Assembly: GCF_015354615.1 (NCBI RefSeq)
Contig: NZ_JACAVQ010000001.1
Coordinates: forward strand, 372,001-436,000
Length of the DNA: 64,000 bases
Origin: Aliidiomarina indica
Lineage (GTDB): Bacteria > Pseudomonadota > Gammaproteobacteria > Enterobacterales > Alteromonadaceae
Direction: 5' to 3'
Part shown: positions 19,878 to 28,299 of the stretch, one piece after another
How positions within the stretch are numbered: the first letter of the stretch is position 1
How the letters are laid out: every line of letters begins with the position of its first letter
Notes under the pieces: generated by a model
Databases searched by the model: none
Seen by the model: only the letters and a program-made list of their open reading frames with translations
Told to the model about the DNA's origin: nothing
Program-made: the position numbers and the translations under genes

Positions 19878-20672
19878 ATGGAAAGCGCCGACGCAATCGC
19901 GCAGCATGGTGTTTATTGGGGAAAGGTGCGCCATCGCCGCTTTACCCCAAAGAAGCACTACTTTAGCTATTCATTAATGCAATGGTGGTTTCATTTAGAT
20001 GCGTTGGATTCAGCGGATCAGGTGAGCAAGCTGTTATCTACGTCCAACAAACGCGCATTGTTTCATTTTCGTGCAGATGATTATTTGCCCAGCATATCGA
20101 GAAGGGATAACGCCACAAAATGCCAGACACTGGCAGATGCTGTGCGTTTGAAAATGTCGACTCTGGCGGATAAAAAGCTGTCTGGTGATGTGTTTTTCTT
20201 GGGCAATATTCGCACTTTAGGGCTCTTCTTTAGCCCGATAAACTGCTATTACCTTCGCCAGAGCAACGGCGCTTTTACCCATATGTTGGCGGAGGTGAGT
20301 AATACCCCGTGGAATGAACGACATTACTACCTGCTCGAGCTTGAGAATGTTCGTGACCACGACAAAGCCTTCCATGTATCGCCCTTTAATCCCATGGACA
20401 TGCGCTATCACTGGCGTTTAAGCCAACCTTCGTTGGCCGAGAACAGTCGGCTGTTAGTGCATATTGAATGTCATGTGGATACCAAGCATTTTGATGCGAG
20501 TTTAATGCTGCAACGATCACCATTGAACCAGAGTACGGTTCGTCACGTATTTAAGAAACATCCATTTATGGTGCTGAAAATAGTCGGTGGCATTTATTGG
20601 CAAGCCGTAAAACTATTTTTGAAGCGCGTGCCATTTTATGGGCATCCGGGTGACACGCCCCCGAACAAATAA
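19878..20672 (+). CDS. DUF1365 protein
   Basis: A 264-residue protein of the DUF1365 family. Characteristic stretches are [24 protein letters not shown] at the start (residues ~9-32), [10 protein letters not shown] in the middle and [17 protein letters not shown] further on. No catalytic motif is known to me. The family almost always sits between a FAD-dependent oxidoreductase and a Cfa-type methyltransferase, as here, which points to a shared membrane-lipid pathway. The gene begins two bases after the oxidoreductase stop. It may be soluble, with a hydrophobic C-terminal segment ([19 protein letters not shown]) that could touch the membrane. Confidence 0.92.
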   Translation: MESADAIAQHGVYWGKVRHRRFTPKKHYFSYSLMQWWFHLDALDSADQVSKLLSTSNKRALFHFRADDYLPSISRRDNATKCQTLADAVRLKMSTLADKKLSGDVFFLGNIRTLGLFFSPINCYYLRQSNGAFTHMLAEVSNTPWNERHYYLLELENVRDHDKAFHVSPFNPMDMRYHWRLSQPSLAENSRLLVHIECHVDTKHFDASLMLQRSPLNQSTVRHVFKKHPFMVLKIVGGIYWQAVKLFLKRVPFYGHPGDTPPNK

Positions 20673-20710
20673 ATTTAGCGGTGGTTACAACCGCTCCAAG
20701 GAACCTTAGT

Positions 20711-21958
20711 ATGAGAATATCGCAAGGAAATACCGCAATGATGGACACCGGGTCAATGACGCGCATTGAGCGATTTACCCGGCAACTGCTGTTTAAAATG
20801 CTGAATCACCTTGCCGAAGGTGAACTACGCATTCTCGAACAAGGCAAAGAAGTAGGGCGTTTTGGTGCTCGTGGTGCCACACCCTCTGCGGTTATCGATA
20901 TTCAATCGCCTGCCACATATCGGCGTTTTGTATTTGAAGGCGATATAGGGGCAGGGGAATCTTATGTTGCGGGCGAATGGGTGTCTCCTGACCTGACCAA
21001 AGTGATTGAAGTATTTGCCGCGAATTTGCATGTGATGGACCGTCTTGAGAAAAAACTGGCTTGGTTAAGTTGGCCACTCCAACGGATTAATCACTTACGT
21101 CGACGAAACAGTAAAACTCGCGCGAAAGAAAATATTGCGGCCCATTATGATTTGGGCAATGAACTCTATGAACGTTTTCTTGATAGCCGTATGCAGTATT
21201 CCAGTGCGGTCTATCCCAGGGTGACTGCGACGCTTGATCAAGCGCAAGAAACCAAGCTAACGCGTTTATGCGATATGCTGGAGTTGCAACCAAGCGATCA
21301 TCTTATCGAAATAGGTACTGGCTGGGCTGGGCTTGCGATTTTTGCAGCCCAACGTTATGGCTGCCGTGTTACCACGACGACCATCTCTGAGGCGCAATAT
21401 CAACATGCTCAGGAATTGGTTCGTGAGCAAGGCCTTGAAGATAAAATTACACTACTTAAGCAAGATTACCGAGATCTTGAAGGGCAGTTCGACAAGCTTG
21501 TATCGGTAGAAATGATTGAAGCCGTCGGTGCCGAATATATGCCGACATTCTTCAAGAAGTGTAACGATTTAATCAAACCTGGTGGCACTATGGTGTTGCA
21601 GGCTATTACCATTGCTGATCAACGCTTAGATAACTACAACCGCAATGTGGATTTTATTCAAAAGCATATTTTCCCCGGTGGTTATTTACCTTCCATTGAA
21701 CTAGTAAGCCGGATGTTCCGCAAGCATACTCAGTTAGTAGTGCGGGAGCTGGCGGATATCGGTTTTGATTACGCGCACACGCTCCGCGATTGGCGCTCGC
21801 GCTTCAATAGCAATGCCGAAGCCTTAAAAGAGTTTGGCTATGACGACCGCTTTGCCCGTTTGTGGAATTATTACCTTTGTTATTGTGAAGGTGGCTTTTT
21901 GCAACGGACCATTAGTGCGGTGCAGTTAAAAGCAACAAAAGCGCAGCGGTCGAACTAA
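20711..21958 (+). CDS. cfa: Cyclopropane-fatty-acyl-phospholipid synthase family methyltransferase
   Basis: A ~415-residue SAM-dependent enzyme of the Cfa/CmaS family, which methylates or cyclopropanates double bonds in phospholipid acyl chains. The N-terminal lipid-binding region (~20-130) is followed by the SAM motif LIEIGTGWAGLAIFAAQRYG, then the AHYDLGNELYERFLD stretch upstream of it and VSVEMIEAVG downstream. The first motif reads IGTGWAG and not the usual IGCGWG of classical Cfa, so it may belong to the methyltransferase branch linked to RpoE/ChrR regulons. ATG 20711 has AAGGA eight bases upstream; ATG 20738 also has a possible AAGGA. Confidence 0.93.
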   Translation: MRISQGNTAMMDTGSMTRIERFTRQLLFKMLNHLAEGELRILEQGKEVGRFGARGATPSAVIDIQSPATYRRFVFEGDIGAGESYVAGEWVSPDLTKVIEVFAANLHVMDRLEKKLAWLSWPLQRINHLRRRNSKTRAKENIAAHYDLGNELYERFLDSRMQYSSAVYPRVTATLDQAQETKLTRLCDMLELQPSDHLIEIGTGWAGLAIFAAQRYGCRVTTTTISEAQYQHAQELVREQGLEDKITLLKQDYRDLEGQFDKLVSVEMIEAVGAEYMPTFFKKCNDLIKPGGTMVLQAITIADQRLDNYNRNVDFIQKHIFPGGYLPSIELVSRMFRKHTQLVVRELADIGFDYAHTLRDWRSRFNSNAEALKEFGYDDRFARLWNYYLCYCEGGFLQRTISAVQLKATKAQRSN

Positions 21959-21959
21959 C

Positions 21960-22460
21960 ATGAACCCGCGCATTGTTGCCTTCGTTGTATTTGACTTCGT
22001 TTGGTTGAGCGCGGTCTGGGGAAGAGAGTCGTGGCTTTGGCTCACGGCATTACTGATTGGCCTGATGTTCGCGTCCGCACCGAAAGTTTTGTGGCAGCAA
22101 CGACGCGCCTTTTTCGCCATTCTTGTGGTGGGTCTGGCGATTGAATGGGCCACTGTCATTGCAGGAGTAATTCAGTTTACCGGAACCTCGGGTATTCCAG
22201 CCTGGCTATATATGCTTTGGATTGGCTTTACCGGCATGGCTCTGGTGGTATTTGACTGGTTACATCGTCGTTATCTTCTGGCGGCGATTGCCGGCGCTAT
22301 ATTCGGTCCTGTGACTTATCTTGCCGGCGCACGTTTCGGCGCGGCTGAATTGTTGCTCGTTACCCCAGCGATAATTGCGGTCTATGCGATTGCGTGGGCC
22401 TTGCTCATGATCTTTATCGCTCATCTCGTCAATCCAGAAGCCTTAAAGTCACGTAAGTAG
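21960..22460 (+). CDS. DUF2878 integral membrane protein
   Basis: A 166-residue protein with five to six hydrophobic helices (for example ALLIGLMFASAP, FFAILVVGLAIEWATVIAGV, LLLVTPAIIAVYAIAWALLM). It matches the DUF2878 pattern that follows Cfa-like genes in this type of cluster. It starts one base after the cfa stop, so it is translationally linked. Function unknown; an inner-membrane partner of the lipid-modifying enzymes is plausible. Confidence 0.88.
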   Translation: MNPRIVAFVVFDFVWLSAVWGRESWLWLTALLIGLMFASAPKVLWQQRRAFFAILVVGLAIEWATVIAGVIQFTGTSGIPAWLYMLWIGFTGMALVVFDWLHRRYLLAAIAGAIFGPVTYLAGARFGAAELLLVTPAIIAVYAIAWALLMIFIAHLVNPEALKSRK

Positions 22461-22501
22461 AATCATGATGAATCATGCGCATGGTGCGCGTGGGAGGAAC
22501 C

Positions 22502-23059
22502 ATGGCTCGCTTTATATCGTTGCTTACGCCCTTCATATTTGCTGCCGGCTCGGTCGTTGCAAGTCCGGCCGCATCCGATTTAGGTCCCTGTGCTGAAAAA
22601 CTATGGGAGGACGGAGATACTCAAGTGGAGTTTCATAAAGTTGGGGAAACCCGACTACGCGTTATGTTCTTTCGTATTTACGATGCCGCGCTTTACTCGG
22701 ATACAGGTGACTATGAAGATGCGCAGGCACTAGCACTAAAAATTAATTATGCCCGCTCCTTCAGCGCTTCGGATCTCGTCGAGCAGACCCGAGACGAATG
22801 GGAGCGGATGGGTTATAGCATTGATGCCCAGAAGCAAGAATGGCTCGAAACCTTATCCGGTATTTGGCCAGACGTGGGGCGGGGCGAATGTATTGTTGCG
22901 CACACTTTCGGTAATGGACAAACCTTTTTTCACGGCCAACAGGGGTTTTTAGGTGTGATCGACGCAGAGGAATTTGCTGAACGTTTTCTTGGTATTTGGT
23001 TATCTGAAGATGCCCGATTTCGTTCAAATCGAGATGAGTTGGTAGGCATTTCCGATTAA
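22502..23059 (+). CDS. Exported chalcone-isomerase-like protein
   Basis: A 185-residue protein with a short Sec signal peptide (MARFISLLTPFIFAAGSVVASPAA). The mature part has the bacterial chalcone-isomerase-like pattern: VGETRLRVMFFRIYDAALYSD, then LKINYARSFSASDLVEQTRDEW and FFHGQQGFLGVID. Plant chalcone isomerase acts on flavonoids, but bacterial homologues mostly have unknown roles; some of the fold bind fatty acids, which would fit this cluster. ATG 22502 is chosen because GGAGG lies five bases upstream. Its place between DUF2878 and DUF3833 is the usual one for the family. Confidence 0.88.
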   Translation: MARFISLLTPFIFAAGSVVASPAASDLGPCAEKLWEDGDTQVEFHKVGETRLRVMFFRIYDAALYSDTGDYEDAQALALKINYARSFSASDLVEQTRDEWERMGYSIDAQKQEWLETLSGIWPDVGRGECIVAHTFGNGQTFFHGQQGFLGVIDAEEFAERFLGIWLSEDARFRSNRDELVGISD

Positions 23060-23109
23060 GTACAGGCATAGCGAGCTCATATTTGTTGAATATACAGGGA
23101 GATATGACG

Positions 23110-23631
23110 ATGAAAAAATGGTGGTTTGCCGGATTAACCTTATTGTTGAGCGCATGCTCTACACAGATCTCAGACTACGATGGGGTAGAGCCACAGTTAG
23201 CCTTAGATGAGTTTTTCGTTGGTGATCTAGTGGCCTACGGCATGGTGCAAGACCGTTCCGGTAAAGTTACTCAACGCTTTCGTGCCGATATTGTGGCAAC
23301 CTGGGAAGGCAATGAGGGCGTACTGGACGAAGTTTTTTACTGGGATGATGGTCGCGAACAAACACGGGTGTGGGAAATTACAAAAACAGGTCCAAATTCT
23401 TATGAGGGAACCGCAGGTGATGTCGTTGGCACGGCACGCGGAACCACAGCGGGCAATGCATTGCATTGGGTGTACCAATTAGAAGTGCCCTGGCGCGATA
23501 GTACCATTGCCATTACCTTAGACGACTGGATGTTCCTATTGGATGAGAATCGTTTAGTGAATAAAACAGAAATGCGAAAGTTCGGTTTTAGAGTAGGTGA
23601 GATTACCATTTTTATTGAAAGAAAAGAGTAG
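23110..23631 (+). CDS. DUF3833 lipoprotein
   Basis: A 173-residue lipoprotein. The signal MKKWWFAGLTLLLSAC has a clear lipobox (LSAC, lipidated Cys16). The mature part resembles a lipocalin-like beta barrel (DEFFVGDLVAYGMVQDRSGKV and alternating strands after it), consistent with DUF3833. ATG 23110 is preferred because AGGGAG lies eight bases upstream; ATG 23104 is too close. It is the last gene of the photolyase/lipid run. It may carry or bind a modified lipid in the periplasm; that is inference. Confidence 0.9.
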   Translation: MKKWWFAGLTLLLSACSTQISDYDGVEPQLALDEFFVGDLVAYGMVQDRSGKVTQRFRADIVATWEGNEGVLDEVFYWDDGREQTRVWEITKTGPNSYEGTAGDVVGTARGTTAGNALHWVYQLEVPWRDSTIAITLDDWMFLLDENRLVNKTEMRKFGFRVGEITIFIERKE

Positions 23632-23659
23632 CCGCGTGCGCAGCTACTCATTACATATC

Positions 23660-24082
23660 TCACTCTTGCATGCCGCGGGGCAGACGCGCTGCGGTTTGCT
23701 CTTCTAATTTTTGCTTCCATAGTTCTTTGGCAGTGAGTCCGCCGCCGGACGACTTTTTCGCAGCTGGCTTTTTAGCCCCTGTACCTTTCTTCGCTGCGGG
23801 CGCTTTCTTCGCTGGGGCAGCTTTCTTCGCTGGGGCCTTTTTGGTCGGAGATTTTTTAGCCGTGGTTGCTGCTTTCTTCGCAGGCGCTTTTTTAGCGGCT
23901 GCCGCTTTTTTCGCGCCACCTAAAGATTGCGCTTCCTCAGCAAGTTGAGCGAGGCGCACATTCTTTCCGCCATCAACACTAAACCAGCCGTTGTTGTCTT
24001 CAATTTTGGGCTTTTTGCCGTTGGCCTTTTCGTAGGCTGCTGTAAAATCGGCAAGCACCTGCTCTTTGTCGAGTTTGCTCAT
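23660..24082 (-). CDS. Lysine/alanine-rich histone H1-like protein
   Basis: A 140-residue protein in three parts. Residues ~1-60 are a mixed, ordinary-composition domain (DFTAAYEKANGKKPKIEDN, GWFSVDGGKNVRLAQLAEEA). Residues ~65-115 are a repeated AKKAP/AKKAA tail like eukaryotic histone H1. A short end (GGGLTAKELWKQKLEEQTAARL) closes it. The tail should bind DNA non-specifically. ATG 24082 with AGGGAAA upstream is chosen. It converges on the DUF3833 gene with only 28 bases between the stops and stands alone in transcription. Function in chromosome organisation is likely but not shown by sequence. Confidence 0.85.
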   Translation of the reverse strand: MSKLDKEQVLADFTAAYEKANGKKPKIEDNNGWFSVDGGKNVRLAQLAEEAQSLGGAKKAAAAKKAPAKKAATTAKKSPTKKAPAKKAAPAKKAPAAKKGTGAKKPAAKKSSGGGLTAKELWKQKLEEQTAARLPRGMQE

Positions 24083-24196
24083 CGTTGTTTCCCTGTGTGG
24101 TAACATAGATTAATGTGTTTACCATATTTTTATACCGAACTTTGCCGCCACTGTCTAATCCAGCACGGCTAGTTACTCAGTAAAAGGGGTATTTTT

Positions 24197-24952
24197 GTGT
24201 TGCGCACAGATGTTATTGCCATACTCGATGGTTGGTTACAACCGCAGCTCGTTCAAGATTATTGCCCAAATGGACTACAGGTTGAAGGTCGCAGCGATAT
24301 TCAGCATGTGATCACGGGCGTTACCGCTAGTCAGCAATTAATTGATGAAGCAGTGCGTCTGGGGGCAGACACGCTTTTAGTGCATCACGGCTACTTTTGG
24401 AAAGGGGAAGATGCCCGCGTGATTGGAATGAAACAGCGACGCTTAAAAACGTTACTGGCCCATGATATCAACCTAATTGGTTACCATCTGCCGCTTGATA
24501 TTCACCCTGAGTTTGGAAATAACGCTGAGCTCCTTCGTTTATTAGGTGCAAGCTCCGTAGACGCGGTGGCTGATGTGAGTCCGCCAGGGATACTTATGTC
24601 GGGCAGGCTACAAAGCCCGAAAAGTGGATATGAGCTTGCTGATGCGATCGAAACCATTCTGCAAAGAACACTGGTTGCCGTAGCCTTAAATGAGCAACCT
24701 ATTTCGCGCATCGCCGTGTGTACTGGGGGTGGCCAAGGCTTTATTGAACACGCTGTCGACGCTGGCGTTGACGCCTTTATTACAGGGGAAGTGAGTGAAC
24801 AAACTATTCATGTGGCCCGGGAGTGTGGCATTCAGTTCTTCGCGGCAGGTCACCATGCCACAGAAAGGTATGGGGTGAAGGCGTTGGGGGAACGGTTACA
24901 GAAAGAGTCCGGCGTTCGCGTCGACTTCGTAGATATGGATAATCCTGCCTAA
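24197..24952 (+). CDS. Nif3-like dinuclear metal center protein (YbgI/DUF34)
   Basis: A 251-residue member of the DUF34/NIF3 family, a toroidal hexamer with a two-metal site. Metal-ligand motifs are visible: LLVHHGYFWKG (~residue 64), GYHLPLDIHPEFGNN, and GHHATERYGVKALGERL near the end. The enzymatic role is unsettled, with GTP cyclohydrolase-like and metal-insertion roles proposed for homologues. It uses GTG, preceded by AAAAGGGG. The stop shares one base with the cmoM start (TAATG). Confidence 0.94.
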   Translation: MLRTDVIAILDGWLQPQLVQDYCPNGLQVEGRSDIQHVITGVTASQQLIDEAVRLGADTLLVHHGYFWKGEDARVIGMKQRRLKTLLAHDINLIGYHLPLDIHPEFGNNAELLRLLGASSVDAVADVSPPGILMSGRLQSPKSGYELADAIETILQRTLVAVALNEQPISRIAVCTGGGQGFIEHAVDAGVDAFITGEVSEQTIHVARECGIQFFAAGHHATERYGVKALGERLQKESGVRVDFVDMDNPA

Positions 24953-25728
24953 TGACTGAGCGAACGCCTCACGACCGTGCATTTGCCAGCGACGTGGATG
25001 AATTTGATCGAAATATATATGCCACTGGCAAGGGGAAAGTTCGGGAAGCGGTGCTGCGTGCCGATCTTGCGCACCTGATCCAGCATCCTGAACCATTGCG
25101 GGTATTGGATGTGGGGGCTGGTTTAGGCCAAGTAAACAGTTGGTTTGCGGCGGCAGGACATGAGGTAACACACACCGATATTTCGGATGATATGGTGGCA
25201 AAGGCGCAAGCACGTCATCATGCACTTGGACTCGCGGATCGCTATCGTTATCACGTGGCAGACTTGCAATCGCTGTCGGCGTTACTTGCCAACGAGACAT
25301 TTGATGTCGTGCTGTGTCATGCCGTGTTGGAGTGGTTAGCGAAGCCTTATGCAGCCCTATCGCTACTTGAGCAACATGTGGCTTCAGGCGGCTGGCTATC
25401 TCTTATGTTTTATAATATCCACGCAAAGCGCATGGCAAATATGGTATACGGCAATTTTGATTATGTTGCCAACGACTTACAAGTTAAAAAGAAAGTGCGC
25501 TTTAGTCCAAATCACCCCCTCGATCCGACTGCCGTATTATCGCGCATGCAACAGTATCCACTCACCTTGTTTTGCCATAGCGGTGTACGCTGCTTCCACG
25601 ACTATTTACGTCCCCCTGAATTTGATTTTGAGAAGTTATTGCAGCTTGAGTTACGCTATCGCCAACAAGAGCCATATCGTGCTTTAGGGCGATATCAACA
25701 TACGTTATTTAAAAAGGAGTCACTATGA
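24952..25728 (+). CDS. cmoM: tRNA 5-carboxymethoxyuridine methyltransferase
   Basis: A 258-residue class I SAM methyltransferase that methylates cmo5U34 to mcmo5U34 in tRNA. The start RTPHDRAFASDVDEFDRNIY, SAM motif LRVLDVGAGLGQVNSWFA, and VVLCHAVLEWLAKP plus LSLMFYNIHAKRMANMVYGN are characteristic of CmoM (formerly SmtA). Length is normal. It overlaps the Nif3-like gene by one base and the dehydrogenase by four bases, so the three are one operon. Confidence 0.93.
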   Translation: MTERTPHDRAFASDVDEFDRNIYATGKGKVREAVLRADLAHLIQHPEPLRVLDVGAGLGQVNSWFAAAGHEVTHTDISDDMVAKAQARHHALGLADRYRYHVADLQSLSALLANETFDVVLCHAVLEWLAKPYAALSLLEQHVASGGWLSLMFYNIHAKRMANMVYGNFDYVANDLQVKKKVRFSPNHPLDPTAVLSRMQQYPLTLFCHSGVRCFHDYLRPPEFDFEKLLQLELRYRQQEPYRALGRYQHTLFKKESL

Positions 25729-26609
25729 GTCAGTCCCCTGCGAAAAAGCTTAAGGTCGCGTTTATCGGAATGGGTGTTATGGGTTATCCGATGGCAGGCC
25801 ATCTTGCCCAAGCCGGATATGAAGTGACTGTTTATAATCGGACCCAAGCGAAAGCGGAGCAGTGGGCCGATGAGTTTGGTGGTCACTTTGCGACGTCGCC
25901 GAAAGCAGCTGCAGAACACAAAGACGCTGTATTTGTGTGTGTCGGCAACGATGACGATGTGCGCAGTGTGGCTTATGGGGACGCAGGTATTTTAGCCGGG
26001 CTACAGCAAGGTGCCGTGTTAGTGGATCACACCACAGCCTCTGCAGATTTGGCACGAGAATTGGGCAACGCGGTCGCAGAACGAGGCGCAGCATTCCTCG
26101 ATGCCCCAGTTTCTGGAGGACAAATTGGCGCGGAAAATGGCCAACTTACGGTCATGGTTGGCGGCGAAGCATCGGTGCTAAATCAAGTTCAGCCCTTGTT
26201 AGACACCTTTTCAAAGTTTGTTGGGTTGCAAGGGCCTGTGGGCAGTGGCCAGTTGGCTAAAATGGTGAATCAAATTTGTATTGCGGGCGTCGTTCAAGGA
26301 TTATCTGAGGGGCTTGCCTTTGCCAAACGCGCTGGCTTAGATCCTGACAAACTGGTGGCTGCGATCAGTAAGGGCTCAGCAGGTAGTTGGCAAATGGAAA
26401 ATCGGTCGCAAACCATGTGGAATGATGAGTTTGAATTTGGCTTTGCCGTGGATTGGATGCGCAAGGATCTTGGCATAGCGCTCGCCGAAGCGAATCGCAA
26501 TGGTGCACGTTTACCGGTAACCGCGTTGATTGATCAGTTCTATGCCGATGTTCAACAATCTGGCGGACAACGTTGGGATACTAGCAGTTTGATCACCCGC
26601 CTGAAATAA
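25725..26609 (+). CDS. Beta-hydroxyacid dehydrogenase (3-hydroxyisobutyrate dehydrogenase family)
   Basis: A 294-residue NAD(P)-dependent oxidoreductase. The nucleotide site [15 protein letters not shown] is followed by NRTQAKA, with an Arg suggesting NADP(H). The family motif [22 protein letters not shown] lies near residues 120-145 and the catalytic Lys in [11 protein letters not shown]. The substrate cannot be read from sequence; 3-hydroxyisobutyrate, tartronate semialdehyde, glyoxylate or succinic semialdehyde reductases are all in the family. It begins by ATGA overlap with cmoM and ends before a strong terminator. Confidence 0.92.
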   Translation: MSQSPAKKLKVAFIGMGVMGYPMAGHLAQAGYEVTVYNRTQAKAEQWADEFGGHFATSPKAAAEHKDAVFVCVGNDDDVRSVAYGDAGILAGLQQGAVLVDHTTASADLARELGNAVAERGAAFLDAPVSGGQIGAENGQLTVMVGGEASVLNQVQPLLDTFSKFVGLQGPVGSGQLAKMVNQICIAGVVQGLSEGLAFAKRAGLDPDKLVAAISKGSAGSWQMENRSQTMWNDEFEFGFAVDWMRKDLGIALAEANRNGARLPVTALIDQFYADVQQSGGQRWDTSSLITRLK

Positions 26610-26636
26610 GCTGCTTTTGTGCCGGAAACGCCATAA

Positions 26637-26664
26637 AAAAACCCCGCTTTAAAAGCGGGGTTTT
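26637..26664. terminator. Bidirectional terminator
   Basis: A-run, then ACCCCGCTTT paired with AAAGCGGGGT, then TTTT. It lies between the plus-strand dehydrogenase and the minus-strand DUF1329 gene, which converge. Confidence 0.93.
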
Positions 26665-26695
26665 GTGTTTGCTCGCTATAATTGATGTCGTTAGA

Positions 26696-28048
26696 TTAAC
26701 GAACGCCCATACGGCGGAGTGCTTGCGTGGTGAAGTCAGAACGACGTGGTGTGATATCAAAGTTCATGAAATCACCTTCTTCGTTTGCCAAGCCAAGCAC
26801 AAGGTAACGACCATTGTTAAGGTCATACAAGGCTTCTGCTGACATCCAAGGTACGTCATTTCCGTAGTACTGCACGTTGTATGCTTCACCTACACGCCAC
26901 AGCTGACCACGACCGTCGTAATGGTCAATGACTGACGCTGTCCACGTATCTTCGTCGATAAAGAAGTTACGCTTCGCATAGATATGGCGCTCGCCGTCTT
27001 TCAGAGTACCCTCTACAACCCACACACGATGGAGTTCATAACGCACATAATCTTGGTTCATGTGGCCAGGCTGAATGATATCGGTATAGCGCAAGCTATC
27101 ATCTAACAACTTGTAGTTGTTATACGGGATATACATTTCTTTTTTGCCTACCAGCTTCCAGTCATATTTGTCTGGAGCACCGTTGAACATATCCAAACCA
27201 TCAGAGGTACGAAGACCGTCAGCGGCAGTACCTGGTCCGTCATAGGCAACACTTGGAGCCCGACGAACACGGCGCTGACCCGCATTGTAAAGCCATGCGC
27301 GACGCACTTCTTTTACTTGGTTGATAGTGTCGTGTACAAGCAGGATGTTACCGGTCTGCGATGCAGGTGCGAGAACTTCTTGCAAGAAGTAGAACAAAAT
27401 GTTGTCGTCAGCGCGCTCATCGCGGCCACCTTGAAGGTTTTCAGGCCAAACAAGTTGCTCACGTAAACGGACCATTTCAAAACGACCGTTTGTTTGTACG
27501 GGGAATTGACCCACAGTACGCTGAACGGCACCACCACGGTAACGTGTTAAGTGGTTCCAGATCACTTCCAATCCACTTGATGGAATCGGGAAGGGCACAT
27601 AGCCTTGGAAGCCATCTAAACCAGACCCGCCTTCAACTAAGCTAGCATTAGTCGCGTTTTGTTTTACGATATCGTAAATCTCTTGCGGATATGCAGCAGT
27701 GCGGCGTGTTTGGTAAATATTCATTTTGTACGTGTCATACCGCTCGAACATCGCGATTTGGCCTGGGCTCAGGCGCTCGCGGTGCTCATCGAGGTTAGCA
27801 CGGGTTATGGTGTAAAGAATTTCGTCATCCGGAAACGGATTTTGCGGACGGCGTACGTCTTCACCAGGACGACTATATCCGCCTGTCCACTCCGGAATAC
27901 GTCCATCAGCGCTTCCGGCACGCTCAGCGCCTAATGGAGTCAAGTCTTGACCCAATCGCGCAGCTTCTTCTGCAGAAACCGCCGCACTGACGCTTGCAGA
28001 GACAAGCGATAACGCCATGACTCCAGCAGTAAGCATGATTTTCTTCAT
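26696..28048 (-). CDS. DUF1329 periplasmic protein
   Basis: A 450-residue exported protein. The signal peptide MKKIMLTAGVMALSLVSASVSA is clear. The mature protein has the DUF1329 pattern (LTPLGAERAGSADGRIPEW near residue 36, RRAWLYNAGQRRVRRAPSVAYD in the middle, FNGAPDKYDWKLVGKKEMYIPYNN further on). The fold is expected to be LolA/LolB-like, a beta half-barrel that holds lipids. In many proteobacteria DUF1329 is encoded with DUF1302, a YCF48-like protein and an RND/MMPL transporter. Here the last two lie divergently upstream and DUF1302 is not in the window. Probable role: periplasmic carriage of a hydrophobic compound. Confidence 0.93.
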   Translation of the reverse strand: MKKIMLTAGVMALSLVSASVSAAVSAEEAARLGQDLTPLGAERAGSADGRIPEWTGGYSRPGEDVRRPQNPFPDDEILYTITRANLDEHRERLSPGQIAMFERYDTYKMNIYQTRRTAAYPQEIYDIVKQNATNASLVEGGSGLDGFQGYVPFPIPSSGLEVIWNHLTRYRGGAVQRTVGQFPVQTNGRFEMVRLREQLVWPENLQGGRDERADDNILFYFLQEVLAPASQTGNILLVHDTINQVKEVRRAWLYNAGQRRVRRAPSVAYDGPGTAADGLRTSDGLDMFNGAPDKYDWKLVGKKEMYIPYNNYKLLDDSLRYTDIIQPGHMNQDYVRYELHRVWVVEGTLKDGERHIYAKRNFFIDEDTWTASVIDHYDGRGQLWRVGEAYNVQYYGNDVPWMSAEALYDLNNGRYLVLGLANEEGDFMNFDITPRRSDFTTQALRRMGVR

Positions 28049-28212
28049 TGTCGTTGTCCTTAGTTCCTGTACATTCTTTTAATTGGAACACCAGTCCGGA
28101 TTTTAGTTCCGAATGGAGTTACACCTAAGCTACACCAAATTCTGCAAAAATAAAATATGTAGAATTTTTGTATTAAATACTAGTGAAAGTAAGAAAAATT
28201 TGGTCTCAGGGG

Positions 28213-28240
28213 TTTTCAAACGCCTGTTAGACTATACAAT
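28213..28240 (+). promoter_or_regulatory. Candidate promoter for the YCF48-like/RND operon
   Basis: TTTTCA (28213-28218) and TACAAT (28235-28240) are separated by 16 bases, 60 bases before the YCF48-like start. The 251-base divergent region also holds an inverted GGAAC/GTTCC pair (about 28085-28110) and a small TCGG-TTCG-CCGA hairpin (28262-28273). No regulator gene is adjacent. Confidence 0.35.
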
Positions 28241-28299
28241 CGGAAGAATAACAAAGAAAGGTCGGTTCGCCGATTTAATTAAACGACTGGAGTAATTCT

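Noticed and set aside
23632-23659. GTAGC/GCTAC inverted repeat between DUF3833 and the histone-like gene as a terminator
   Set aside because: Only a five-base stem with no T-run on either strand.
23700-23930. Repeated GCTTTCTTCGC-type DNA as a repeat element or CRISPR
   Set aside because: It is explained by the AKKAP coding repeat on the minus strand; units are irregular and there are no spacers.
28113-28295. A 60-codon plus-strand reading frame between DUF1329 and the YCF48-like gene
   Set aside because: No recognisable domain or ribosome site; it lies in the AT-rich divergent promoter region and is better explained as non-coding.
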